Part shown: in pieces, positions 30,955 through 39,921 of the stretch
Position numbering within the stretch: position 1 is the first letter of the stretch
How the letters are laid out: every line of letters begins with the position of its first letter
From: JBFXJF01 sp050175155
GTDB taxonomy: Bacteria > Bacillota > Bacilli > Tepidibacillales > Tepidibacillaceae
Direction of reading: 5' to 3'
DNA length: 46,276 bases
Assembly (NCBI GenBank): GCA_050175155.1
Contig: JBFXJF010000017.1
Location: forward strand, 1-46,276
Made by a program: the position numbers and the translations under genes
Notes under the pieces: model-generated
Told to the model about the DNA's origin: nothing
Databases searched by the model: none
The model's input: the letters and a program-made list of their open reading frames with translations, nothing else

Positions 30955-31568
30955 ATGAGTAATTTAAGTGCTTTTTTTGCGCAGAACGCAACAAAAGTTG
31001 AAACAGTTAAAGAAGTAATATCTACTAGATTTAAGGATGAAAAGGGTTCGCCAATACCGTTCGAAATTCGGGCCCTTACTAATGAGGAAGATTCAGAGCT
31101 AAGAAAAGCATGTCAAAGAAAAGTTAAACAGAAAAAGGGACTTTACCAAAACGAAACAGATCAAGAATTATATTTAGCCAAGTTTGCAGCTGCTTGTGTG
31201 GTGTTCCCAAATTTAAAAGATGCCGAACTTCAAAAGTCTTATGGTGTTATGGGAGAAGAAAAGCTGATTAAAAAAATGCTTACTCCGGGGGAATTTGCTG
31301 AACTATTACAAGTTGCCCAAGCTGTTAACGGGTATGATAAGGATATGGAAGAACTTGTAGAAGAAGCAAAAAACTAATTAAGGAGGGTGATAGTGAAGCA
31401 AACTATGTTCATTACGCCCTCCATAAACTTAATATAAAACCAAGAGAATTTAATAGTTTAGATAGATATGAAAAAGCGTTTATATGTGCAAGTATAGATA
31501 TACATGTTGAAGATGAGAAGAAAGCTCAGGCTAAGGCAAATAGAAATAAGAATAGAAAAAGGAAATAG
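30955..31568 (+). CDS. xkdN: Tail assembly chaperone XkdN with programmed -1 frameshift product
   Basis: The short form ends at 31377 (140 residues, XkdN family, helical and charged). A slippery heptamer A-AAA-AAC at 31368-31374 lies in the correct phase just before the TAA. After -1 slippage the frame stays open to TAG at 31566, giving 204 residues; the added part reads EGDSEANYVHYALHKLNIKP, then FNSLDRYEKAFICASID. Seven bases downstream, GGAGGG (31382-31387) can pair with CCCTCC (31417-31422), enclosing an ATAGT/ACTAT hairpin, a plausible stimulator. The extension has no start of its own. This is the G/GT system of lambda in a PBSX-type phage, needed to load tube protein on the tape measure. 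Confidence 0.88.
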
Positions 31569-31586
31569 TAGACTTTACCAAAAATG

Positions 31587-31601
31587 TGCTATAATATAGC
31601 A
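31587..31601 (+). promoter_or_regulatory. Extended -10 promoter within a palindrome, for the lipoprotein gene
   Basis: TGC-TATAAT is an extended -10 box inside the perfect palindrome TGCTATA-A-TATAGCA. A weak TAGAC-like -35 lies about 16 bases upstream. The palindrome could bind a regulator. It drives an independent gene within the late operon. Confidence 0.65.
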
Positions 31602-31630
31602 AATACATTATTTGGGGGAGATAAATAACC

Positions 31631-31960
31631 ATGAAAAAGATGGCGCTACTATTTATATTAGTTATCACTTTAACTCTATTAACTGGGTGTGGGAATGGTT
31701 CAGTAACATTAGATACTTACATATCAGCATTTGAAGAACAGGGTATTGTGATTGATAAGAATGAAAAACCTTTATTCGGAATGATTGGAGCAAAAGATGG
31801 CGTTATTTTTTATATTGATAACGGAAAAGTAGCAATCTATGAGTATGAAAAGGAGTCTAATTTAAAGGATTCAGGTTTTAATTTTGATAGTGTAAATGGT
31901 AGATTTGGTTTAGAATCAAAGAACGCTAAAGCAAAGGAAATTTTCAATTCTATCAAGTAA
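31631..31960 (+). CDS. Small lipoprotein (moron gene)
   Basis: The 109-residue protein has a lipoprotein signal peptide: basic MKK, hydrophobic core, lipobox LLTGC with C20. The mature part (GVIFYIDNGKVAIYEYEKES) is small and mixed alpha/beta with no recognised domain. It has its own promoter and terminator, and splits the chaperone from the tape-measure gene, which is the definition of a moron. Exposed on the lysogen's surface, it could block superinfection or alter the host; that is inference. The ribosome site GGGGGAG is 10 bases upstream. Confidence 0.8.
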   Translation: MKKMALLFILVITLTLLTGCGNGSVTLDTYISAFEEQGIVIDKNEKPLFGMIGAKDGVIFYIDNGKVAIYEYEKESNLKDSGFNFDSVNGRFGLESKNAKAKEIFNSIK

Positions 31961-31980
31961 TAAGCATTATATTCGTTTAA

Positions 31981-32007
31981 AAAAACGCCTAGTTAAGGTG
32001 TTTTTTT
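31981..32007 (+). terminator. Terminator after the lipoprotein gene
   Basis: AAAAACGCCT pairs with AGGTGTTTTT around AGTTA and continues in a run of T residues: a strong intrinsic terminator. Late transcription must read through it to reach the tape-measure gene. Confidence 0.8.
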
Positions 32008-32032
32008 ATTTCGCCAAAAAGGTGGTGAAACT

Positions 32033-34111
32033 ATGGCAACAATATCTGATAGCATAAGATTGAATGACGGCTTTACGCCAATACTTAAAAACATGCAGCA
32101 AGCCGTGAATTTAACTATTAACGGTTTTGAAAGATTGCAAAAAACAACTGATAATACAATGAATCTAAGGGAATTTGAACTTGCTAAAATAAAAATAAAT
32201 GATATTGGTGCTGAAATAAGGCAGGCTGAACAAGAACAAAAAAAGTTTGATAGTCAGCTTAAAAATTCAAATAACAGTGCTAACAAATTATTAAACACTA
32301 TAAAAGGGTTTGTAAGTGCATATGCGCTATATCAAAGTGGTAAGGAATTTATTAGTGCTGCCGATGATTATGCAAATATCCAGGCTAGATTAAATTTAAT
32401 AAATGATGGGTTACAAACAACTGAAGAGCTTAATCAGAAAATATTTGATTCAGCTGGTCGAGCTAGAGGTAATTATACAGAAATGGCTGATGTTGTCGGT
32501 AAACTCGGTATAACCGCAAGTAAGGCTTTTAGCAGTAATGACGAAATGATTCAATTCTCAGAATTAATGACAAAATCCTTTAAAATAGCCGGAGCCAGTG
32601 CTCAGGAACAAAGCAGTGCAATGTATCAATTAACTCAGGCTATGGCTTCTGGAAGACTTCAGGGGGATGAATTTAGGTCTATCTTAGAAAACGCTCCTAT
32701 GTTGGCTCAATCTATCGCTGATGAACTAGGGGTTAGTATTGGCGCTTTAAAAGATATGAGCTCTGAAGGCTTAATTACATCAGATGTAATTAAATCTGCG
32801 CTTTTTAATTCTGCCGGAAAAATTAATGAGCAATTTGAACAAATGCCAATTAAATTTGGTGAAGTTGTTACGTCCATAAAAAATAATTTGTTTAAAAGTC
32901 TGCAGCCGGCATTTCAAAGATTTTCTGATTTTATCAATTCTGATAGAGGGCAAGAGTTTTTCACTAAACTAGGTAATGGGATAATTTTCGCTGCGAATAT
33001 AGCTAGTAAATTCATGGATATTATCTTGTGGGTTGCTATGATATTTACTGATTACTGGTCGTTAATCGCTCCTATTTTATTTATGATATTAACCCCTTTA
33101 GCGTTACTTAAAGCTGCAACAATAGGCTTTAGTACAGTTATGGTAATACACAATGCATTAACAACGGCTGGAGCGTTTCTTACTTCAAGTTTAGCTCGAA
33201 AAAAATCAATGCTTACAGGGGCTACTGCCCAAGCAACAGTTGCTCAATGGGGATTTAATGCTGCATTATTGGCAAGTCCTTTAATGTGGGCGGTTTTAAT
33301 TATTAGTGTAATAATCGGAGCTATCTGGCTATTAATTAAGGTGCTAAATCTCTTTGGTATATCGACTGGGCAGATAGTAGGAGCTGTAATAGGATTCTTA
33401 TTCGCTTTATGGGCATTTATTCAGAACATGTTTATTGATTTATATAATAATTTGATTGGACCATTTGCTAACTTTTTAAAAAATGTTTTTAAGGATCCTG
33501 TTGGTGCAATAAAGATGCTCTTTCTTGATTTAATGACAAATGTAATTAACTTTATATATAAAATTGCTGAAGCTTTAGAAGGGTTAATTAACAAAATACC
33601 AGGGTTTGAAGTCGATATTACAAGTGGTTTAGAAAATACTCTTAGTAAAATTGAGTCAGCAAAAAAGGCTATTGAAGATGAAACAGGAGTTACTTCTTTT
33701 GAACCGATGGAGTTTAAAAGCATAACCCAAGCATATGGTAATGGAGCAGAGTGGGGGTCAAATGCATGGGATAGTTTCTCTAAAAAATTTGATAAAGATA
33801 ATTATATGAACCAAATGTTTCCTGATACAAAGAGTAGTATTGACGGTTTAAACATGGATTCTATTAACTATATTGGTGAAATTGGATCTATAAATGATAC
33901 AGTTGATATCTCCAGTGAAGATCTTAAAATAATGCGGGAATTATCTGAGAGAAAAGCAATTGAAAATTATGTAACGCTCACGCCTACAATAGATGTAAAA
34001 ACAGGTGATATAAAAAATGGTGCTGACATCGATGAGCTTGTTGCAAAAATTGAAGATATGTTAGAAACCGATATAGCTGCAAGTACTAAGGCGGTGTATG
34101 ATCTTGGCTAA
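32033..34111 (+). CDS. Tape measure protein
   Basis: The 692-residue tape measure protein. The N-terminal helical region carries coiled-coil sequence. A conserved tape-measure domain spans about residues 100-260 (AYALYQSGKEFISAADDYAN, RLQGDEFRSILENAPMLAQS). Several hydrophobic segments follow (about 320-470). At roughly 0.15 nm per residue the tail would be near 100 nm. It is short for a myovirus, as in PBSX-like elements. It starts at an ATG after AAAGGTGGTGA. Confidence 0.93.
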   Translation: MATISDSIRLNDGFTPILKNMQQAVNLTINGFERLQKTTDNTMNLREFELAKIKINDIGAEIRQAEQEQKKFDSQLKNSNNSANKLLNTIKGFVSAYALYQSGKEFISAADDYANIQARLNLINDGLQTTEELNQKIFDSAGRARGNYTEMADVVGKLGITASKAFSSNDEMIQFSELMTKSFKIAGASAQEQSSAMYQLTQAMASGRLQGDEFRSILENAPMLAQSIADELGVSIGALKDMSSEGLITSDVIKSALFNSAGKINEQFEQMPIKFGEVVTSIKNNLFKSLQPAFQRFSDFINSDRGQEFFTKLGNGIIFAANIASKFMDIILWVAMIFTDYWSLIAPILFMILTPLALLKAATIGFSTVMVIHNALTTAGAFLTSSLARKKSMLTGATAQATVAQWGFNAALLASPLMWAVLIISVIIGAIWLLIKVLNLFGISTGQIVGAVIGFLFALWAFIQNMFIDLYNNLIGPFANFLKNVFKDPVGAIKMLFLDLMTNVINFIYKIAEALEGLINKIPGFEVDITSGLENTLSKIESAKKAIEDETGVTSFEPMEFKSITQAYGNGAEWGSNAWDSFSKKFDKDNYMNQMFPDTKSSIDGLNMDSINYIGEIGSINDTVDISSEDLKIMRELSERKAIENYVTLTPTIDVKTGDIKNGADIDELVAKIEDMLETDIAASTKAVYDLG

Positions 34112-34745
34112 AATCTACTTAAGTCAAAGTGAAGAAATATTTGAACTACCAATTTTACCTGAAGAAATCGAGATAAAAGAAAAAAGTGAAAATAAGAATC
34201 ATACACTGCAGAATGTCGGTGAAATAACAATAATCAATACTGTTAACTTAGCTACATTAAATTTAAAAGGTCTATTTCCAATTATCCATGCTCCTTTCGT
34301 ATCAAGTTTGATATTAAAAGAACCAAATGAATATATAAACATTTTAAAAAAATGGAGATCTACTAAGTTGCCATTACGAATCGTTATAACTGATACAGCT
34401 TTTCCTTTCACATGGGCGTGTACAATTGAGAGTTTTGAATATAAAGAAATAGCTGGTGAAGTCGGAGATATATATTATTCTTTAGAATTAAAAGAGTATA
34501 GATATAGTTCTATTAAGAAAATTAGCCTCGTAAAGACTGAGCAACAAACAATAGTAGCATCTGTTGTGGTAAACAGACCGGTGGAAAAGGTAATACCTAA
34601 GACGTATACGGTGCAAAATGGGGATACCCTCTACGCGATTTGTAAAAAACAGTTAGGTGACGGAAATAAATACAAAGAAGTTGCTCAGAAGAATAATATT
34701 AAAAACCCTAACCTTATTAATCCTGGGCAGGTGTTGTACTTATGA
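34098..34745 (+). CDS. xkdP: LysM-containing baseplate hub protein (XkdP-like)
   Basis: A 215-residue protein with an N-terminal region (FELPILPEEIEIKEKSENKN, then 'EPNEYINILKKWRSTKLPLR') of the XkdP family and a C-terminal LysM domain (residues 167-213, KTYTVQNGDTLYAICKKQLG, then NPNLINPGQVLYL). It lies between tape measure and hub genes and probably contacts peptidoglycan or stabilises the hub. ATG 34098 and TTG 34104 are both possible; TTG is better spaced from GGCGG. It overlaps the tape measure by 14 bases. Confidence 0.88.
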   Translation: MILAKIYLSQSEEIFELPILPEEIEIKEKSENKNHTLQNVGEITIINTVNLATLNLKGLFPIIHAPFVSSLILKEPNEYINILKKWRSTKLPLRIVITDTAFPFTWACTIESFEYKEIAGEVGDIYYSLELKEYRYSSIKKISLVKTEQQTIVASVVVNRPVEKVIPKTYTVQNGDTLYAICKKQLGDGNKYKEVAQKNNIKNPNLINPGQVLYL

Positions 34746-35680
34746 GTACCAGGCTTTTAATTGATGATAGATTGGGTAATGTTTATGAACTTCCTCATGG
34801 AAAAATTGAAATTAAGCATGCTAGAAAAAGTAGAGCAGGATCACTAGAATTTGAGTATTTTAATAAAGATGAATTCCAAATAAAGAATGGGCAAATTGTC
34901 AGGTTAGAGAAAGACAGCTCAACTGTTTTCTATGGGTATGTGTTTAAGGTGGCTAAGGAGAAGATAACCTGTTACGATCAATTAAGATATTTAAAATTTA
35001 AAGATACCAAAGTTTTTATAAATAAAAAAGCCACTGAAATAACACAAACCATCGCTAAAGAGAATGGAATGAAAGTTGGGAATATTGTAGATACAAAGTA
35101 TGTAATTCCAAGTCAGGTTAGCGACGATAAAGAATGGCTTGATATGATTACTGAGGCCCTTGAGACAACTCTATTGGCTACTGGCAGATTATATTTTCTG
35201 CAAGATAACGTTGGACAATTGGAACTTTTAGATGTGGCTGATACTATACTTGATATCGTAATCGATGGTTATGGTAGATTAACGGACTACGATTACAGCG
35301 AGGATATTGATTCTGATACATATAACAGAATAAAGCTTGCTAAAGATAATAAGGAAACAGGTAAAAGAGAGATATATTTATACCAGGACAGCTCTAATAT
35401 AGCTAGATGGGGTAAGTTGCAGTATTATGAGGTAGTTGACGAGGGCTTAAATGAAGCAAAAATAAACGAAAAAGGGCAATCCTTACTGGAGCTCAAAAAT
35501 CGAGAGAAGAAAACATTCAGTCTTAAAAATGCTGTTGGAGATATAAGATGTAAAGCAGGCTATAGCGTATACATTTCTATTCCTGAAGAGAAAATAGAAG
35601 GTTTATATCTAATTGATTCTGACGCTCATAAATTTGAGGATGAGGAGCATCTCATGGATCTGGAATTGGTGGTGTACTAA
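34742..35680 (+). CDS. xkdQ: Baseplate hub protein (XkdQ/YqbQ-like)
   Basis: The 312-residue hub subunit (gpD/XkdQ family): beta-rich N-terminal domain (LIDDRLGNVYELPHGKIEIK, then GQIVRLEKDSSTVFYGYVFK), a central 'ATEITQTIAKENGM' LysM-like segment, and SDDKEWLDMITEALE. The C-terminal Oligonucleotide-binding-like region ends DLELVVY. It forms the hub around the tail tip. The ATG overlaps the XkdP stop by 4 bases. Confidence 0.88.
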   Translation: MSTRLLIDDRLGNVYELPHGKIEIKHARKSRAGSLEFEYFNKDEFQIKNGQIVRLEKDSSTVFYGYVFKVAKEKITCYDQLRYLKFKDTKVFINKKATEITQTIAKENGMKVGNIVDTKYVIPSQVSDDKEWLDMITEALETTLLATGRLYFLQDNVGQLELLDVADTILDIVIDGYGRLTDYDYSEDIDSDTYNRIKLAKDNKETGKREIYLYQDSSNIARWGKLQYYEVVDEGLNEAKINEKGQSLLELKNREKKTFSLKNAVGDIRCKAGYSVYISIPEEKIEGLYLIDSDAHKFEDEEHLMDLELVVY

Positions 35681-36012
35681 TGTATAACCAAATAAGAAAA
35701 ATAGTTAAAGAAAGCATGGAAGGGATTGATGCAAGGATACTATTAGGTACAGTATTAAGTATCAATCCCTTTAAAGTCTCAGTTGATCAGAGATTTGAAC
35801 TTCCAAAAGAATCTATGATATTTCCGGAACATCTACAAGAGGTAAAACTAGTAATTAGCGATTGGAAAGACGAAATAGAAATTCAAAGAGAATATATTTT
35901 AAAACCAAAATTGGCAGTTAACGATAAACTAATACTGATTAACTTGAGTTCAAAGTATTTAGTATTCGATAAGGTTGGTGATATTGATGCCTCAATCATT
36001 ATTACCGAGTAG
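35680..36012 (+). CDS. xkdR: DUF2577 baseplate protein (XkdR-like)
   Basis: A 110-residue member of DUF2577: ILLGTVLSINPFKVSVDQRF, then LAVNDKLILINLSSKYLVFD. In PBSX-type phages it lies between XkdQ and XkdS and forms part of the baseplate. It overlaps the next gene by 26 bases. Confidence 0.87.
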   Translation: MYNQIRKIVKESMEGIDARILLGTVLSINPFKVSVDQRFELPKESMIFPEHLQEVKLVISDWKDEIEIQREYILKPKLAVNDKLILINLSSKYLVFDKVGDIDASIIITE

Positions 36013-36388
36013 CAATCTATATGATTTAGATACTTCTATAAATAAGATTAGTCCGAGTAAAACCTGGTTAGTAAAAAATAATAGGCTATTAGGTTTTACA
36101 AATGGACAAGAAGCGATAAAACAATCTATCCAAGCCATGTTAAGCACATCTAGATTTGAACATTTAATATATTCCTGGAATTACGGACAGGAGTTAAGCA
36201 AACTAATCGGCAAAGAAAAATCGTTTATTAAAGTGGAAGCACCTAGAATTATTAAGGAATGTTTAATTCAGGACGACAGAATAAGCGATGTTGTTAATTT
36301 TGTTTTTAGCGATACTGAAGATGGTCTGTTAATTGAATTTGAAGTCATCGCCAGTGAAGGAGTTATAGAAAGTGAGGTGGTTTTATGA
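35987..36388 (+). CDS. xkdS: DUF2634 baseplate wedge protein (XkdS/gp25-like)
   Basis: About 133 residues from ATG 35987, after GGTTGGTGAT. DUF2634 pattern: SKTWLVKNNRLLGFTNGQEA, then AIKQSIQAMLSTSRFEHLIY, related to the T4 gp25 wedge/lysozyme-like fold. It overlaps the baseplate J gene by 4 bases. Confidence 0.88.
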   Translation: MPQSLLPSSNLYDLDTSINKISPSKTWLVKNNRLLGFTNGQEAIKQSIQAMLSTSRFEHLIYSWNYGQELSKLIGKEKSFIKVEAPRIIKECLIQDDRISDVVNFVFSDTEDGLLIEFEVIASEGVIESEVVL

Positions 36389-37437
36389 CCTATGAAGACA
36401 TATTGCAAAGAATGTTAGACAGCGTATCTAGCGATGTAGATAAAAGAGAAGGATCTATTATCTATAATGCATTAGCCCCTGCAGCGTTTGAATTAGCTCA
36501 GATGTACATTGAATTAGATACTGTATTAGAACTTGTTTTTGCTAATACGAGCAGTGGAGAATATTTGGATAAGCGTTGTGTAGAAATGGGCATAGTACGT
36601 AAACAAGCTACTAAAGCAATCAGAAAAGGAGAGTTTAATACAACTATTCCAATTGGCACAAAGTTTGGAATAGATGATCTTATTTATAAAGTGGTGGAGA
36701 TCATTGATGGTTATAATTATAAGCTTGAATGTCAAACTACAGGAGAAATAGGGAATACCCCTTTCGGAACGTTACTACCTATAGATTATGTAGCAGGGTT
36801 AACTACTGCTATTTTATCTGAGGTATTAATACCGGGAGAAGATGAAGAAACAGATGCGAGTTTACTAACCAGATTTAATACCAGGGTTCAAAAATCGTCT
36901 ACTAGCGGGAACGTATATCATTATTTGGAATGGGCTACCGAGGTTAGTGGTGTTGGAGCTACCAAAGTAGTGGCTAAGTGGGCTGGAGATAATACTGTTA
37001 AAATAATTATAGTTGGGACAGACATGCAACCTGCATCAAGCGTATTAATTGAAGAAGTTCAAAATCATATTGATCCTAACACTGAGGGGCTAGGCAATGG
37101 AGAAGCGCCAATAGGTGCAATGTGTACAGTAGTCTCTGCGTTTAGTACTGGTATTAATATTACTGCAGATATATCCGGAACAACTGCAGCTAATGTAATC
37201 GATAATTTCACCCAGGCCTTAAATAATTATTTTAAGACTTTGGTAACTAACGATTGGCAAACAAAAGAAAGCTATATCGTAAGTTATGCTAAAATAGGAT
37301 CCTTACTTTTAGATAGTATTATAGAAGCTGGTGGGATTGATTATTCAAACTTATTAGTTAACAGTGCTACTCAAAATGTTCAATTAACAAACGACATCCC
37401 TTCAATAGGGACGGTGACACTAAATGAAATTGCTTGA
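36385..37437 (+). CDS. xkdT: Baseplate J-like protein (XkdT)
   Basis: The 350-residue baseplate wedge protein of the Baseplate_J family: MTYEDILQRMLDSVSSDVDK, REGSIIYNALAPAAFELAQM, then 'VEMGIVRKQATKAIRKGEF' and a C-terminal domain ending 'GGIDYSNLLVNSATQNVQLT'. It links hub and fibre attachment. It overlaps the next gene by 14 bases. Confidence 0.93.
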   Translation: MTYEDILQRMLDSVSSDVDKREGSIIYNALAPAAFELAQMYIELDTVLELVFANTSSGEYLDKRCVEMGIVRKQATKAIRKGEFNTTIPIGTKFGIDDLIYKVVEIIDGYNYKLECQTTGEIGNTPFGTLLPIDYVAGLTTAILSEVLIPGEDEETDASLLTRFNTRVQKSSTSGNVYHYLEWATEVSGVGATKVVAKWAGDNTVKIIIVGTDMQPASSVLIEEVQNHIDPNTEGLGNGEAPIGAMCTVVSAFSTGINITADISGTTAANVIDNFTQALNNYFKTLVTNDWQTKESYIVSYAKIGSLLLDSIIEAGGIDYSNLLVNSATQNVQLTNDIPSIGTVTLNEIA

Positions 37438-37948
37438 TTACTTGCCAGACTATCTTAAGGATATAAAAGAAATTCAAGAAATAATGGATGTAGAAGATAT
37501 TGAAATAGAAGATTTGAAAACAGCAATTGAGGATATTTTAAACCAGAAGTTTATCGATATTGCTACATGGGGACTAGAATTATGGGAACGTGAATTAGGA
37601 TTAGCTATTAATCCTAATCTTACTTATTCCGAACGAAGATCAAAGATTAAAAGTAAGATTAGAGGGATTGGGAAAGTTGACAGTAGTTTAATAAAAGAAG
37701 TAGCTGACAGCTGGACCAATGGGGATGTAGAAATTAGCTTTGACGGTAAAATAAATATCAAGTTTATTAGCATCTTTGGTATACCTTCAAATATTGAGAT
37801 TGTCAAAAATGCAATTAATGAGATAGTACCCACTCACTTAGGAGTGGTTTATTTATTTGCCTATCTTTTTATAGCAGACGTTGAAGCTATGACAATAGCG
37901 GAACTTGAAACAAAAACACTAGACAAATTTGCAGGAGGTGTTGTGTAA
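37424..37948 (+). CDS. xkdU: Tail protein of the YmfQ/XkdU (DUF2313) family
   Basis: A 174-residue protein: LLDYLPDYLKDIKEIQEIMD, then 'FIDIATWGLELWERELGLAI' and TYSERRSKIKSKIRGIGKVD, the DUF2313 pattern. It adapts tail fibres to the baseplate. It lies between baseplate J and the fibre gene. Confidence 0.88.
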   Translation: MKLLDYLPDYLKDIKEIQEIMDVEDIEIEDLKTAIEDILNQKFIDIATWGLELWERELGLAINPNLTYSERRSKIKSKIRGIGKVDSSLIKEVADSWTNGDVEISFDGKINIKFISIFGIPSNIEIVKNAINEIVPTHLGVVYLFAYLFIADVEAMTIAELETKTLDKFAGGVV

Positions 37949-39169
37949 ATGGCGAGTAATACACCAAATTTAAACTTGCTTAAGAAGGATCCAGTTGCAG
38001 ATGCGACTGATACTTTTAATATTGAAACAATGTTAAATGAAAACTGGGATAAGGTAGATTTAGCAGATGCAGAAAATGTTAAGAAAGAACCAGGGAAAGG
38101 CTTAAGCACCGAGGACTACACTACTGCTGAAAAAACAAAATTAGCAGGCATAGAAGAAGGAGCAACTAACTATACTCATCCAGAAACGCATCAACCAAGC
38201 ATAATCGCCCAAGATGCAAATAATAGATTTGTAACGGATACCGAAAAAGCTGATTGGAACGCTAAAGAAACCCCATCAGGTGCCCAGGCTAAAGCCGATG
38301 CAGTACAAACTAACCTTACTACACATCAAGCAAACTTTATACCTCACATATATTACGGTGCAACTACTGGTTCTGCAAATACATATGCGGTTACACTTTC
38401 ACCTGTACCTACAGGGTATGTAGAAGGGTTTGCAGTAGCTGTAAAAATCAACGTGACAAATACAGGAGCAAGTACGCTAAACGTTAATTCTCTCGGTGCA
38501 GAAGCATTGAAAAAATCAAATGGTGTTGCATTTGCATCTGGCGAATTAATTGCAGGTAGCATTTACACATTTAGGCACAATGGCGCAAATTTTATCTTAC
38601 AGGGTGAGGGAGGTGGTGGAAACGCAACAGCAAGTGATTTATTAAGTGGTAAAACAGCGACAGTAGATAGTGGACAAATCATAGGAACAATGCCTAACAA
38701 AGTAGGTTCAGCAACAATTATAACCCCAAGTGGTATAGAACAAATAATACCACAAGGGTATTATGGTGGGTCAGCTAATGACGGTAAAGTTTTATCTTTG
38801 GCATTAGTCGCAGGAGATATATTAGTCGCTTATTCAGATAATCAAGTAACTACGGAGTCTGGCACATATGCTAAAGTAAAAGAAATATCAACAGATACAG
38901 CTGGAACAGTAAGAGTTAAATTTAGTATTGCAAGCTTTTATGGAACATATGAAGTGAGAGGACGAGTCTATATCAATGGAGTTGCACAAGGTATTCAAAG
39001 AATATCTTCATCTTCAGAATACGTTGAATACACCCAAGATTTTGCAGTTTCTGCTAATAGTTTAATTCAAATTTATACTTATGCGACTGTAGGTGGCTAT
39101 CCTGTAGCTATAAAAAATTTTAGAATTTATGCAACAATGCCTTACGTTAATTTCACTGTAAATATGTAA
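37949..39169 (+). CDS. Tail fibre / receptor-binding protein
   Basis: The 406-residue fibre starts NTPNLNLLKKDPVADATDTF, a fibre N-terminal motif that contacts XkdU. The repeat-like 'DYTTAEKTKLAGIEEGATNY' then THPETHQP is common in Firmicute tail fibres. The middle has a Gly-rich turn (GEGGGGNATASDLLSGKTAT) and the C-terminal 130 residues are beta-rich and form the probable receptor domain. This end is the likely host-range determinant. Confidence 0.85.
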   Translation: MASNTPNLNLLKKDPVADATDTFNIETMLNENWDKVDLADAENVKKEPGKGLSTEDYTTAEKTKLAGIEEGATNYTHPETHQPSIIAQDANNRFVTDTEKADWNAKETPSGAQAKADAVQTNLTTHQANFIPHIYYGATTGSANTYAVTLSPVPTGYVEGFAVAVKINVTNTGASTLNVNSLGAEALKKSNGVAFASGELIAGSIYTFRHNGANFILQGEGGGGNATASDLLSGKTATVDSGQIIGTMPNKVGSATIITPSGIEQIIPQGYYGGSANDGKVLSLALVAGDILVAYSDNQVTTESGTYAKVKEISTDTAGTVRVKFSIASFYGTYEVRGRVYINGVAQGIQRISSSSEYVEYTQDFAVSANSLIQIYTYATVGGYPVAIKNFRIYATMPYVNFTVNM

Positions 39170-39191
39170 AATAAAAGGAAGGTGCAAATAA

Positions 39192-39389
39192 ATGATTTAT
39201 AAAATACAATATACAGACAACAGAGAAACTATTATAAACGAAAATACTGATAAGATTTTAATTGAAGAACAGAATATTGCAGAAGGAAACTTTTTAATAT
39301 TTACAGACGAGCCAAGAATAGAAGAACAATTATCAAATATTAGTGATACTGTTGATTTAATATTACTCAAGCAAGAAGGTGTTTTATAA
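39192..39389 (+). CDS. Small tail-region protein of unknown function
   Basis: A 65-residue acidic protein (MIYKIQYTDNRETIINENTD). It follows the fibre gene, with GGAAGGTG before the ATG. It is in the position of XkdW/fibre-associated small proteins but is not clearly homologous. Its stop overlaps the next ATG (TAATG). Confidence 0.65.
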   Translation: MIYKIQYTDNRETIINENTDKILIEEQNIAEGNFLIFTDEPRIEEQLSNISDTVDLILLKQEGVL

Positions 39390-39508
39390 TGAATGAGGTT
39401 TATATTGAAAAAATAATTAGGCTTATAACTAGAGGAGTCATAACTATTAATGATATAAAAGACGAAGCATATAAAACAGAGGTACAAAACAGGCTAAGCA
39501 CCATGTAG
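39389..39508 (+). CDS. CD1375-family-like small phage protein
   Basis: A 39-residue protein, MNEVYIEKIIRLITRGVITI then NDIKDEAYKTEVQNRL. It follows the pattern (Y-x-x-L-I-x-x-G-x-x-T-I-x-D-V, then a short V-x-x-x-L helix) that I associate with the tiny CD1375-type and XkdX-like proteins found between tail fibre and lysis genes in Clostridial phages. Its function is unknown. Confidence 0.6.
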   Translation: MNEVYIEKIIRLITRGVITINDIKDEAYKTEVQNRLSTM

Positions 39509-39518
39509 GTGTTTTTTT
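39496..39518 (+). terminator. Weak hairpin terminator before the lysis genes
   Basis: GCACC-ATGTA-GGTGT (overlapping the previous stop codon) is followed by seven T. The stem is short, so termination is probably partial. Confidence 0.55.
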
Positions 39519-39545
39519 ATTTTGTTGTTGAAAGGTGGTAGGTAT

Positions 39546-39920
39546 ATGTCAGTATGCCAGGAACATTCGCAGCTTGTTAGAGATGTAGAAGCAAATACTC
39601 AATCTACCAAATCAGCACATCACAGAATCGACGATTTAAAAAATAGAGTAGATAAGATTGAGAAAAACCAAGAGTTGTTGCATGAAATGAATACCAATAT
39701 AAAACTAATTGCGGAACAAAACAAAGTACAAAACGAAAAAATGGATAATTTAAGCATTGAAGTTAAAGAACAGGGCAAAGAAATCAAATCGATTAAAGAA
39801 AAACCTGCAGAAGATTGGGGCAAAATTAAAACTGCAGTTATAACATGTGTACTTACCACTATTGCTATTGCCATTATATCTAATCTGGATTTATTAATTC
39901 GGATGCTAGGCGGTGATTGA
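39546..39920 (+). CDS. XhlA/BhlA-like hemolysin or lysis-associated membrane protein
   Basis: About 124 residues from ATG 39546 (RBS AAGGTGGT). It has a long coiled coil (KSAHHRIDDLKNRVDKIEKN) and a C-terminal membrane helix (IKTAVITCVLTTIAIAIISN), the architecture of XhlA, which works with holin in PBSX lysis. The early CxxH (SVCQEHSQ) is often seen in this family. It overlaps the next gene region. Confidence 0.82.
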   Translation: MSVCQEHSQLVRDVEANTQSTKSAHHRIDDLKNRVDKIEKNQELLHEMNTNIKLIAEQNKVQNEKMDNLSIEVKEQGKEIKSIKEKPAEDWGKIKTAVITCVLTTIAIAIISNLDLLIRMLGGD

Positions 39921-39921
39921 A

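Noticed and set aside
31377..31568. Separate gene after xkdN
   Set aside because: The frame has no start codon near the GGAGGG; codons join directly to xkdN through the slippery heptamer, so it is the frameshift extension.
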